A stretch of 64,000 bases of DNA from Solirubrobacterales bacterium (GTDB lineage Bacteria; Actinomycetota; Thermoleophilia; Solirubrobacterales; 70-9). A program made the translations under genes and the position numbers. Every line of letters starts with the position of its first letter. The stretch's first letter is position 1. The stretch lies in NCBI GenBank assembly GCA_017304845.1, contig JAFKLL010000015.1, forward strand, positions 27,087-91,086. The letters are read 5' to 3'. The notes below the pieces were generated by a model. It searched no databases. It worked only from the letters and a program-made list of their open reading frames with translations, and was not told the DNA's origin. Positions 9,251 through 16,771 of the stretch are shown here, piece by piece.

Positions 9251-10525
9251 TCAGCGACGCATGATCCGGAACGGCCTGGCCTTGGTCTGGCCCTTCAGCC
9301 CAGCGGCGCCGAGGCCGACGCGGAGCACGGTCCTTCCTCGTCCCGCCTTCGACCGGACCTTCGCGAAGAGCTGGAGCTTTCTGGTCGAGCCGGCGGGCAG
9401 AGTGCCGATCGCCCGGCAGGCTCCGGTCCTGACCCGCCTGTCGCCGCGCAGGCACAGCCTGACCCGGGTGGCGGGGGCATCGCCGGCGTTCTTCACGGCC
9501 ACGGCGATCTTGACCCGGCGACCCGGCTTGACCGCTCGCGGGGAGACGTTGAACCGGACCAGCCTCAGATCCGCCTTCCCTTCGGGCTGTACCGGGCACA
9601 GTGAGGGATCGGTCTCGCAGGTCGGTTCGGGCTCCGGGGGACACAGCGAGGGATCAGTCTCACAGGTCGGTTCCGGTTCGGGAACCTCGACCGCGGGGTC
9701 TTCGCCGACCCGGGCCGGGATCCGGCTCGGGGCCGCGCCGGTGCATCCGTCGCCGGCGACCCGCTCGACGCAGACGTCGATCGAGTTCGAGGCGACCGCG
9801 TCGTCGACCCCGGAGCTGCCGGGATCGCGGGCCTTGAGCCGCTTCCAGCCCGGCTCGTTGAAGGTCACGCCGGCCACGCCGTTGGCATCGGAGTCGCCGG
9901 GAACGACGACCTCGGCCGGGTAGGGCACGGCGGCGGCGTTCAGGCCGCCCACGGTGGCTCCTTCGTAGCTCGGGCCGGTGTCGCTGGACACCGTGACCGA
10001 GACGGGCTCGCCGACGATCGCGGTCTCAGGCCCTTCCAGGTGGAGCATGGGACGGCCGCTGAAGGCGTCGTAGACCCAGAGGATCTCGTCGCCGTCGACG
10101 ATCCGGAACTGGCAGCCGCCGACCGGGGTGTACTCGTCGTTGACCAGGATGCCCCACCACCAGCCATTGCCGTTGTCCTCGGCGTCAGGGCCCCATCGGG
10201 TCAGGAAGTAGTCGTCGTAGGTCGTGTACCACTGGCCGTCGAAATCCTGGCCGATGATCTCCATCGCGTCGGCCGTCGCGGCGGTCGGGACGGGGCCCGG
10301 TTCCGGGTTGGCGTCCAGATTGGTGCCGTCGCAGGTTCTGGGCTCGGTGTCGGAGGCGGACTGGAGCTGCCGCCCGTCGGTGTGGACGACCCGGTCGAAG
10401 ATCGTCGAGGTGGCACCCTCGACGCGGACCGAGACGTCGACCGGCTCCGCGGCGGATGACTGGACGCCGACCGCCAGGACGGATGCGACGGCAAGCAGGA
10501 CTGCAAGGACTCTTCTCATTCTCAT
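9251..10525 (-). CDS. Secreted DUF4430 protein C with CARDB-like tail
   Basis: A 424-residue exported protein. ATG at 10525 is chosen because GGAAAGGGG lies 2 nt before it and a signal peptide follows at once (ends SSAAEP, about 27). Residues 29-155 are DUF4430 with TPVGGCQFRIVDGDEILWVY. Residues 160-250 are an Ig-like module clearly homologous to that of protein B. Next comes a proline/cysteine-rich linker with a doubled 15-residue unit (PEPTCETDPSLCP), then a CARDB-like domain (residues about 325-420) for adhesion or wall contact. No barrel is present, so C equals the first two modules of B with a different tail. Cobalamin riboswitch 2 lies just upstream, which makes corrinoid binding plausible but untested. 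pabBC follows after 10 nt. Confidence 0.8.
   Translation of the reverse strand: MRMRRVLAVLLAVASVLAVGVQSSAAEPVDVSVRVEGATSTIFDRVVHTDGRQLQSASDTEPRTCDGTNLDANPEPGPVPTAATADAMEIIGQDFDGQWYTTYDDYFLTRWGPDAEDNGNGWWWGILVNDEYTPVGGCQFRIVDGDEILWVYDAFSGRPMLHLEGPETAIVGEPVSVTVSSDTGPSYEGATVGGLNAAAVPYPAEVVVPGDSDANGVAGVTFNEPGWKRLKARDPGSSGVDDAVASNSIDVCVERVAGDGCTGAAPSRIPARVGEDPAVEVPEPEPTCETDPSLCPPEPEPTCETDPSLCPVQPEGKADLRLVRFNVSPRAVKPGRRVKIAVAVKNAGDAPATRVRLCLRGDRRVRTGACRAIGTLPAGSTRKLQLFAKVRSKAGRGRTVLRVGLGAAGLKGQTKARPFRIMRR
9594..9683 (-). repeat. Two 45-bp tandem units within the DUF4430 gene C
   Basis: Units 9594-9638 and 9639-9683 are nearly identical in DNA and encode the doubled peptide unit containing CETDPSLCP in the linker. 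The high DNA identity suggests a recent duplication; each unit carries two cysteines. Confidence 0.85.
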
Positions 10526-10559
10526 TACCCCTTTCCACGAGGGCTCGAATTGGCGGGTG

Positions 10560-10705
10560 CTGTCGGTGTCCTGACTTACGAGCGATCCCGTCGCGCCTTC
10601 CCGGATTGACTCCAGTGGCTTGCTTCGCGCTAGCGGCGGGCGTCCTCGATCACAGTGGCGGGTCCGTGCCGGCTTCTCACCGGCTTCCACGCACAGCAAC
10701 CTCTA
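10560..10705 (-). ncRNA. Cobalamin riboswitch 2
   Basis: Read on the minus strand, the aptamer shows GAGGTTGC, GTGGAAGCCGGTGAGAAGCC, ACCCGCCACTGTGATC, CCACTGGAG, CCGGGAAGGCG and AAGTCAGGACACC in order. This is an almost textbook cobalamin riboswitch. Its 3' end is about 35 nt before the start codon of the DUF4430 gene C. A small CCCT/AGGG pairing just before the ATG could hide the ribosome-binding site, but that platform is weakly supported. Confidence 0.93.
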
Positions 10706-10829
10706 TGTACGCCGCAACCGTACAGGTTCCGGTCGCCTCTCCGGAGTCCAGGACTCTCTCCGCAAATAGCGCGATCGCGGCCGGTTGGCGTCCGGGGCGA
10801 GTCCTACAGTCGTCGCTACCCGGAATACC

Positions 10830-10930
10830 GGGTGACGTGAAAGCCAGCGAAGTCCGGTGAGATCCCGGCGCTGTCCCGCAACGGTAAAGCCCCTCGCGAG
10901 GGGATGAGCCCGGTCGCCTGCTCCACGTCG
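10830..10930 (+). ncRNA. Cobalamin riboswitch 3, upstream of nrdBA
   Basis: The closing stem GACGTG (10834-10839) pairs with CACGTC (10924-10929). Between them lie AAGCCAGCGAAGTCCGGTGA, the B12-box GCTGTCCCGCAACGGTAAAG, and GATGAGCCCGGTCGCCTGC. A GC hairpin with arms CCCCTCG and CGAGGGG (10890-10903) is the variable arm. The aptamer sits about 90 nt before nrdB. Riboswitch control of a B12-independent class I reductase is known from Streptomyces, where it pairs with a B12-dependent class II enzyme encoded elsewhere. Confidence 0.93.
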
Positions 10931-10942
10931 TTGGCCAGTCCT

Positions 10943-11014
10943 CGGAAGAAGGACGATCCAATCTGCGCGCACGCGTCGAGCAGGGGTCCCTTCCTCCGAT
11001 GAACCCGGAGGAAG
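10943..11014 (+). promoter_or_regulatory. Expression platform of riboswitch 3 (SD-sequestering hairpin)
   Basis: CTTCCTCCG (10990-10998) is the exact complement of CGGAGGAAG (11006-11014), which contains the Shine-Dalgarno sequence of nrdB; the loop is 7 nt. CGGAAGAAGG (10943-10952) can pair with the same CCTTCCTCCG strand at 9 of 10 positions. That would free the SD. The two pairings are mutually exclusive, as expected for translational control by the adjacent cobalamin aptamer. Confidence 0.7.
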
Positions 11015-11016
11015 CT

Positions 11017-12102
11017 TTGAAGAAGACATACGAGATCGGATCCCGGACCTTCGTCCTCGATCAGGCCAAGGCCGAGCAGGCCCTGGCCGCCAAGCGGGTC
11101 ATCGGTGGTCGCGAGACCATGACCTTCAACCTGCTGCCGCTCCGCTACGACTGGGCGTACGAGCTGTACCGGACGATGAAGGCGAACCACTGGGAGCCCG
11201 AGGACGTGCCGATGCAGAAGGACGTCGAGCAGTGGCGCGGCGCCGACGCGCTGACCGAGATCGACCGCTGGATCATCCGCATGGGGATCGGCTACTTCTC
11301 GGCCGCCGAGGGGATCGTGGGCGACAACATCATCCACGTGGTCCGCGAGCTGATGACCGCCTCGGAGCTGAAGCTGGTCCTCGGCCGGCACGCCCACGAG
11401 GAGAACATCCACGCCGACTCGCTGCTCTACATGATCTCCTCGCTCGGGATCGACCCGCACGAGTGCGAGGCGATGTTCGACGACGTCGCCACGATCAACG
11501 CCAAGAACGAGTTCGTGACCAACGTCTCCCGGGAGCTGCGGCGCGATCTCGACATGACCGTGCTCGAGGACCAGCGCCTGCTGGCCAAGAACATCTTCGT
11601 GTTCGGCCAGTGCATGGAGGGCACCCAGTTCTACGGCCTGTTCGGCATGATCCTCTCGCTCTACCGCCAGGGCAAGCTGACCGGGATCGGCACCATGTTC
11701 CGCTACACGCTGCGGGACGAGTCGAACCACATCGAGCTGTTCCGCAAGCTGCTGCTCGAGCTCTTCCGCGAGAACCCGGAGGTCGCCTCCCCCGAGTTCA
11801 AGGAGGAGCTGCGCGAGCTGATGCGGGAGGCGGTCACCCTCGAGAAGGACTTCATCGCCGACTGCCTGCCGGTCAGCGGGGTCGGGCTCTCCGAGGAGGA
11901 GTTCAGCGCCTACATCGACTTCATCGCCGACCGCCGGCTGGTCGGGGTCGGGCTCGATCCCCTGAACGAGAGCCTCGAGAACCCGTTGCCCTGGCTGGCC
12001 GAGCTGATGGATGTGCGCAAGGAGCAGAACTTCTTCGAGGGCCGGGTCACCGAGTACCAGAAGGCCTCATCGCTGGCGGCGGTGAGCGACGACGAGCTTT
12101 GA
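11017..12102 (+). CDS. nrdB: Ribonucleotide reductase class I small subunit, Tyr-less class Ic type
   Basis: A 361-residue R2 protein that generates the oxidant for ribonucleotide reduction. The start is taken as TTG at 11017 because GGAGG lies 5 nt before it; an ATG at 10999 in the same frame has no SD and lies in the loop of the regulatory hairpin. Predicted metal ligands are E98 (SAAEGIVGDN), E129 and H132 (EENIH), E201 (CMEGTQF), E235 and H238 (RDESNH). The radical-tyrosine site, four residues after H132, is Leu136. Glu at the first ligand plus no Tyr is the pattern of class Ic R2 proteins such as Chlamydia, which use a Mn/Fe cofactor. It is followed by nrdA after 28 nt. Regulation is by cobalamin riboswitch 3. 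Confidence 0.92.
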   Translation: MKKTYEIGSRTFVLDQAKAEQALAAKRVIGGRETMTFNLLPLRYDWAYELYRTMKANHWEPEDVPMQKDVEQWRGADALTEIDRWIIRMGIGYFSAAEGIVGDNIIHVVRELMTASELKLVLGRHAHEENIHADSLLYMISSLGIDPHECEAMFDDVATINAKNEFVTNVSRELRRDLDMTVLEDQRLLAKNIFVFGQCMEGTQFYGLFGMILSLYRQGKLTGIGTMFRYTLRDESNHIELFRKLLLELFRENPEVASPEFKEELRELMREAVTLEKDFIADCLPVSGVGLSEEEFSAYIDFIADRRLVGVGLDPLNESLENPLPWLAELMDVRKEQNFFEGRVTEYQKASSLAAVSDDEL

Positions 12103-12130
12103 GCGAAGAGACGAGAGAGAAGGACTGAAG

Positions 12131-15100
12131 ATGCTGATCGAATTCGACGAGATCCTCCACGATCTGGAACTGAAGCGGGCGGCCTCGCTGCCGACCGCCG
12201 AGCTGCCGCTGGCCGGCGTGACCGAGGCCCTGGCCGGCCTCGAGGCGGGGGCGAGCGGCCTGACCGTGGCCCGGCCCGAGGGCGAGCGGCCCTTCGAGGC
12301 CGCCGACGCCGGGTCGCTCGCCGCGGCGGCGCTCGGCACGGTCGCCTCCGCCCGGGGCGAGGAGGCGGACCTGCCGGCCGCGCGCGAGCTGATCCGCCGC
12401 ACGACCAGCCGGGTCGTCGAGCAGCTCGACCGGCTCGGGGCCGGCGCCACGGTGACCGAGTCGGATCTCTCCTCGCTGGTCGAGGCGGCGCTGATCGCCG
12501 AGGGCGAGTACGAGGTGGCGAAGGCGCTGGTGATCCGTCGCACGACCCGCAGCGCGGCCGCCGCCAAGAAGGGAGCCGAGATCCGGCTGATCCGCCGGTC
12601 CGGCCAGGTCGTCCCCTGGAACGAAGAGAAGATCGAGATCGCGGTCCGCAAGGCCTTCCTCTCACTCCAGCGCGACCCGGAGCCTTCGGTCGCTCTGGCC
12701 GCCAGGGTGACCGAACGGGCCAAGGGCCTCGGCGTCGCCTACGTGCCGATCGAGACCGTCCAGGACTTCGTGCAGGAAGAGCTGGTCCTGGCCGGGCACA
12801 TGCGGGTCGCCGAGCGCTACATCGTCTACCGGGCCGAGCGCGGCCTGATCCGGGCCAGAGACAGGGCCGAGGGCGACGCTCCCGCGACCCCGGTCCCGAT
12901 CGCGGTCACCGAGGCGGACGGCACGACCTCGGTCTGGGACGGCGAGGACCTGCGTCCCCGGATCGCCTTCGCTTCGATCGGCCTGGACCTGCCGCATGAC
13001 CGGCAGCGGATCGAGGCCGAGCTTCGCCGCGGCGTCCAACCGGGCGTCAGCCGGGCCGAGCTCTCGAAGCTGATCGTCCTCAACGCCAAGGCCCTGGTCG
13101 AACGGGACTCGGACTACTCCCGCTTCGCCGGCCGGATCCTGCTCAGCTACGTCTACGAGGAGACGCTCGACTGGAGCATCACCCGGGACGGCATCGGCCA
13201 TCTCCGCGAGGCCCATCAGAAGGCCCTGCGCCCGATGCTCGAGCATGGCGCGTCGATCAAGCGGATCGATCCGAAGCTGCTCGAGTACGACCTCGACCGG
13301 CTCGCCGCCGCGCTCGACCCGAGCGCCGATCTCGACTTCGATTTCCTCGGCCTGCAGACCCTCTACGACCGCTACCTGATCGTCGACAAGACCGGCAGGC
13401 GGGACCGTCGGATCGAGGCCCCGCAGCTGTTCTGGATGCGGGTCGCGATGGGCGTCTGCCTGCCGGAGGAAGGCGACCGCGAAGAGCGGGCGCTCGACCT
13501 CTACTCGGTCTACAAGGACCGCCGCTTCTGCTCCTCGACGCCGACCCTGTTCAACGCCGGCACCCTCCACTCGCAGCTCTCCAGTTGCTACCTCTACGTG
13601 GTCGACGACACGCTCAGCTCGATCATGCAGCGCGGCATCGCCGAGAACGCGATGTGCTCGAAGTGGGCCGGCGGGCTCGGGGGCTCCTGGACCAAGGTGC
13701 GCGGCACCGGCTCCCACATCGAGTCGACCAACGGCGAGAGCCAGGGGCTCGTCCCGTTCCTCAAGCTCCACAACGACCAGCTGGTCGCGGTGAACCAGGG
13801 CGGCAAGCGGGCCGGCTCCGGCTGCGCCTACCTGGAGACCTGGCACAACGACATCGGCGACTTCCTGGAGCTGCGGCGGAACACCGGCGACGACCGCCGC
13901 CGCACCCATGACATGAACACCGCCAACTGGATCCCCGATCTCTTCATGAAGCGGGTCGAGGCGCGCGGCCACTGGACCCTGTTCCGCAGCTCGCAGGTGC
14001 CGGACCTCCACGAGATCTACGGCAGGGAGTTCGAGCGTCGCTACGAGGAGTACGAGGCGAGGGCCGAGGCCGGCGAGATCTACGGTCAGCGGGTCCCGGC
14101 GATCGAGCTCTGGAAGCAGATGCTGAAGGTGCTGTTCGAGACCGGGCATCCGTGGATGACCTTCAAGGACGCCTGCAACGTGCGCAGCCCGCAGGATCAC
14201 GCGGGGGTGATCCACAGCTCGAACCTCTGTACCGAGATCACCCTCAACACCGGGCCGGACGAGACCGCCGTCTGCAACCTCGGGTCGGTGGTGATCGACC
14301 GCCACCTCACCCCGGAGGGCGAGATCGACCACGAGAAGCTGGAGGAGACGATCCGGATCGCGGTCCGGGCGCTCGACAACGTGATCGACGTGAACTTCTA
14401 CCCGACCGAGGCGGCGAAGACCGCGAACTCGCGGCATCGCCCGGTCGGCCTCGGCGTGATGGGCCTGCAGTACGCCCTGTACGAGAAGGGGGTCGAGTTC
14501 GGCTCCGACGAGGCGGTCGATTTCAACGACGAGATGATGGAGGCGATCGCCTTCCACGCCTACTCGGCCTCGAGCGATCTCGCCGCGGAGCGGGGCGCCT
14601 ACCAGAGCTACGAGGGCTCGAAGTGGAGTCGTGGCCTGCTGCCGCAGGACACGATCGACCTGCTCGAGGAGGAGCGGGGAGAGCCGATCGAGGTGCCGCG
14701 CGGCGGCCGTCTCGACTGGGGCCCGGTGCGGGAGAAGATCGCGGCTCAGGGCATGCGGAACTCGAACGTGATCGCGATCGCCCCGACCGCGACGATCGCC
14801 AACATCATGGGCACCTCGCCCTGCATCGAGCCGATCTACAAGAACCTGTTCGCCAAGTCGAATCTCTCCGGCGACTTCACGATCCTCAACCCGTACCTGG
14901 TCAAGGATCTGAAGGAGGCCGGCCTCTGGAACGAAGAACTGGCCGGCGAGCTCAAGTACTTCGACGGCGACCTGACCGAGATCGAGGTGGTGCCGGAGGA
15001 GATCCGACGGCGCTACCGGACCGCCTTCCAGATTCCCTACGAGTACCTGATCGACGCGGCTGCGCGACGGCAGAAGTGGATCGACCAGTCGCAGTCGGTC

Positions 15101-15352
15101 AACCTCTTCCTGCCCGAACCGGACCTGAAGGCCCTCAGCCACATGTACCGGCGCGCCTGGCACGCGGGCCTCAAGACCACCTACTACCTGCGTACCCTGG
15201 GCGCCTCGACGATCGAGAAGTCGACCGTCAGCAAGTCGGCGGCCAAGCCCGAGCCGGAGGCGGCGATGGGAGACACCGCCCTCAGCCCCGAGCAGATGGC
15301 CTGCTCGATCGAGGCCGCCCGCAACGGGGAGGAGTGCGAGGCCTGCCAGTGA
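12131..15352 (+). CDS. nrdA: Ribonucleotide reductase class I large subunit with extended N-terminus
   Basis: A 1073-residue R1 catalytic subunit, much longer than the roughly 760 of E. coli NrdA and close to the long chlamydial type. Residues 150-240 are a clear ATP-cone (IRLIRRSGQVVPWNEEKI, then VQDFVQEELVLAGH). Residues 60-138 end in LIAEGEYEVAKALVIRR, the closing part of a second, degenerate cone. The catalytic barrel has SSC486, the NLCTE block with N698, C700 and E702, and C715 (AVCNLGS). The C-terminal redox pair is C1069 and C1072 (ECEAC). It acts with NrdB to make dNDPs in the cytoplasm. SD AAGGA lies before the ATG. A class Ic partner is consistent with this long NrdA. Confidence 0.95.
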   Translation: MLIEFDEILHDLELKRAASLPTAELPLAGVTEALAGLEAGASGLTVARPEGERPFEAADAGSLAAAALGTVASARGEEADLPAARELIRRTTSRVVEQLDRLGAGATVTESDLSSLVEAALIAEGEYEVAKALVIRRTTRSAAAAKKGAEIRLIRRSGQVVPWNEEKIEIAVRKAFLSLQRDPEPSVALAARVTERAKGLGVAYVPIETVQDFVQEELVLAGHMRVAERYIVYRAERGLIRARDRAEGDAPATPVPIAVTEADGTTSVWDGEDLRPRIAFASIGLDLPHDRQRIEAELRRGVQPGVSRAELSKLIVLNAKALVERDSDYSRFAGRILLSYVYEETLDWSITRDGIGHLREAHQKALRPMLEHGASIKRIDPKLLEYDLDRLAAALDPSADLDFDFLGLQTLYDRYLIVDKTGRRDRRIEAPQLFWMRVAMGVCLPEEGDREERALDLYSVYKDRRFCSSTPTLFNAGTLHSQLSSCYLYVVDDTLSSIMQRGIAENAMCSKWAGGLGGSWTKVRGTGSHIESTNGESQGLVPFLKLHNDQLVAVNQGGKRAGSGCAYLETWHNDIGDFLELRRNTGDDRRRTHDMNTANWIPDLFMKRVEARGHWTLFRSSQVPDLHEIYGREFERRYEEYEARAEAGEIYGQRVPAIELWKQMLKVLFETGHPWMTFKDACNVRSPQDHAGVIHSSNLCTEITLNTGPDETAVCNLGSVVIDRHLTPEGEIDHEKLEETIRIAVRALDNVIDVNFYPTEAAKTANSRHRPVGLGVMGLQYALYEKGVEFGSDEAVDFNDEMMEAIAFHAYSASSDLAAERGAYQSYEGSKWSRGLLPQDTIDLLEEERGEPIEVPRGGRLDWGPVREKIAAQGMRNSNVIAIAPTATIANIMGTSPCIEPIYKNLFAKSNLSGDFTILNPYLVKDLKEAGLWNEELAGELKYFDGDLTEIEVVPEEIRRRYRTAFQIPYEYLIDAAARRQKWIDQSQSVNLFLPEPDLKALSHMYRRAWHAGLKTTYYLRTLGASTIEKSTVSKSAAKPEPEAAMGDTALSPEQMACSIEAARNGEECEACQ

Positions 15353-15366
15353 GGCAGAATGCCGGC

Positions 15367-16215
15367 ATGGACGAGCAAGCCGATCTGGATCCTTCCGGGC
15401 CCGACTGGAGCGTCAGCGCCGGGAAGGCCTGGGTCGAGGTCCAGGATCTGACCGACAGTGTCTACGCCCCCGTGGAGCGGTTGCTGACCGACGAGGTCGG
15501 GGACGGCCCGGGCAGGCGGGTTCTCGATGTCGGCTGTGGCACCGGGGCCACCACGGTCGCGATCGCCCGACGGCTTGGAGCGGATGCCCGGTGCACCGGG
15601 ATCGACGTGTCAGAGCCGATGGTCGAAGCCGCTCAGGAGCGGGCGAGAACGGCGGGCGTCGAAGCCGACTTCCTGCTCGCGGACGCCCAGACCCACGACT
15701 TCGGCGAAGGCGTCTTCGATCAGGTGGTCTCGCGCTGGGGGCTCATGTTCTTCGCCGATCCGGTCGCGGCTTTCTCGAACCTGCGGAGGGCTGCCGCAGG
15801 GGGTCGCCTCAGGGCGATCAGCTGGCGCAGCCACACGGAGAACCCGTTCATGACCGTCGCCGAGAGCGCGGCGGCTCCGCTCCTTCCGGGGTTCGAGCCC
15901 CGCCGATCCGACGATGCCCCCGGGCAGTTCGGCCTCGCCGACGAAGCGGCCACGGCCGAGATCCTGCGGGACGCCGGTTGGGAAGACGTCACCCTCAGGC
16001 CGGTCGACGTGACCTGTTCCTTTCCGGAAGCCGAGCTGGTCCGGTACTTCCTGGGCCTCGGGCCGCTGGCCCGGCACCTCGACGGTCTTTCGCCGGCCGA
16101 GGTGCCGGATGAGCTGGTCGGAACCGTCCGCCGGGCCTTCGATCCCTACCTGGCGGACGGCCAGGTCAGCTTCGACGCCGCCTGCTGGATGATCGGCGCG
16201 AGCTCGCCGGCCTAG
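15367..16215 (+). CDS. Class I SAM-dependent methyltransferase
   Basis: A 282-residue cytoplasmic protein. Motif I is VLDVGCGTGATT (residues about 54-65), followed by GIDVSEPMV (motif post I), FLLADAQTHDF and a VVSRWGLMFF motif IV region. This is the UbiE/Coq5-like methyltransferase fold (methyltransferase domains 11/25); the substrate is not predictable. The ATG at 15367 is 14 nt after nrdA. A CAGAAT box ends 6 nt before it, so it may start its own leaderless mRNA. The 3' end shares a CTAG with the convergent gene, each strand using TAG. Confidence 0.85.
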   Translation: MDEQADLDPSGPDWSVSAGKAWVEVQDLTDSVYAPVERLLTDEVGDGPGRRVLDVGCGTGATTVAIARRLGADARCTGIDVSEPMVEAAQERARTAGVEADFLLADAQTHDFGEGVFDQVVSRWGLMFFADPVAAFSNLRRAAAGGRLRAISWRSHTENPFMTVAESAAAPLLPGFEPRRSDDAPGQFGLADEAATAEILRDAGWEDVTLRPVDVTCSFPEAELVRYFLGLGPLARHLDGLSPAEVPDELVGTVRRAFDPYLADGQVSFDAACWMIGASSPA

Positions 16216-16691
16216 CGCCGGCCAACCCGCTTCCAGGCGTCCGCGCCCGGCGTCGGCCGGGTCACCCAGATCGAGTCCGCCGCCTCGAAGTCCCCGGCCG
16301 TGACGGTGATGGTCGTCTTGCCGCGGGCCTTCCGTCCCGGGGTGACGCCGATCCGGCCGGTCCGCGCTACCGAGTGAGGCGCGATCTTCTGGAAGGTGAT
16401 GCGCTGAGCCGTCGTCACCCGCCAGTTCGACGAACGGACTCGCAGGACCACGTTCTCGATCTCGGAATCCGTGTCGTTGCGGACCTTGATCCGCATGTAG
16501 GCGACGCCGGTGGCCGGCACCTGCTGCTTGGGGATGTCCAGGGACAGCCCGGTGATGTCCGCGGCGCCCCACTCGATGCCCGCGTCGGAAGCGGTGGCGT
16601 GGCCCGGGGCGGACGCTTCGGCGAGGCCCGGGGCGGCAAGGATTCCGAGGGCGGCCAGGACGGCGGTGACTTGGTACCTGAGTCGATTCAC
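16212..16691 (-). CDS. Small secreted protein of unknown function
   Basis: A 159-residue protein with an N-terminal signal peptide (hydrophobic residues 8-26, cleavage near AEASA). The rest looks like one beta-sandwich: alternating hydrophobics with IKVRNDTDSEIENVVLRV, which resembles bacterial Ig-like or CARDB-type folds. No cysteine or catalytic motif is evident. The basic C-terminus WKRVGRR is typical of secreted proteins here. The start ATG at 16691 has no strong SD. Its stop overlaps that of the convergent methyltransferase in a shared CTAG. Confidence 0.65.
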   Translation of the reverse strand: MNRLRYQVTAVLAALGILAAPGLAEASAPGHATASDAGIEWGAADITGLSLDIPKQQVPATGVAYMRIKVRNDTDSEIENVVLRVRSSNWRVTTAQRITFQKIAPHSVARTGRIGVTPGRKARGKTTITVTAGDFEAADSIWVTRPTPGADAWKRVGRR

Positions 16692-16708
16692 GCAGCGGAA
16701 TCCACGAA

Positions 16709-16759
16709 CCGCGAGATGCAGAAAGAGGCCACATGGCGCACCCTTTCTGCATCTCGCGG
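16709..16759. repeat. Palindromic intergenic element, copy 2
   Basis: The arms CCGCGAGATGCAGAAAG (16709-16725) and their exact complement (16743-16759) match over 17 bp. The core contains GCCACATGGC. The GAAAG/CTTTC inner ends replace the GAT/ATC of copies 1 and 5 on both arms together, a compensatory change. It lies 12 nt downstream of the aldehyde dehydrogenase stop (minus strand) and upstream of the small secreted protein. Confidence 0.92.
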
Positions 16760-16771
16760 GCTGGGGCTTGG

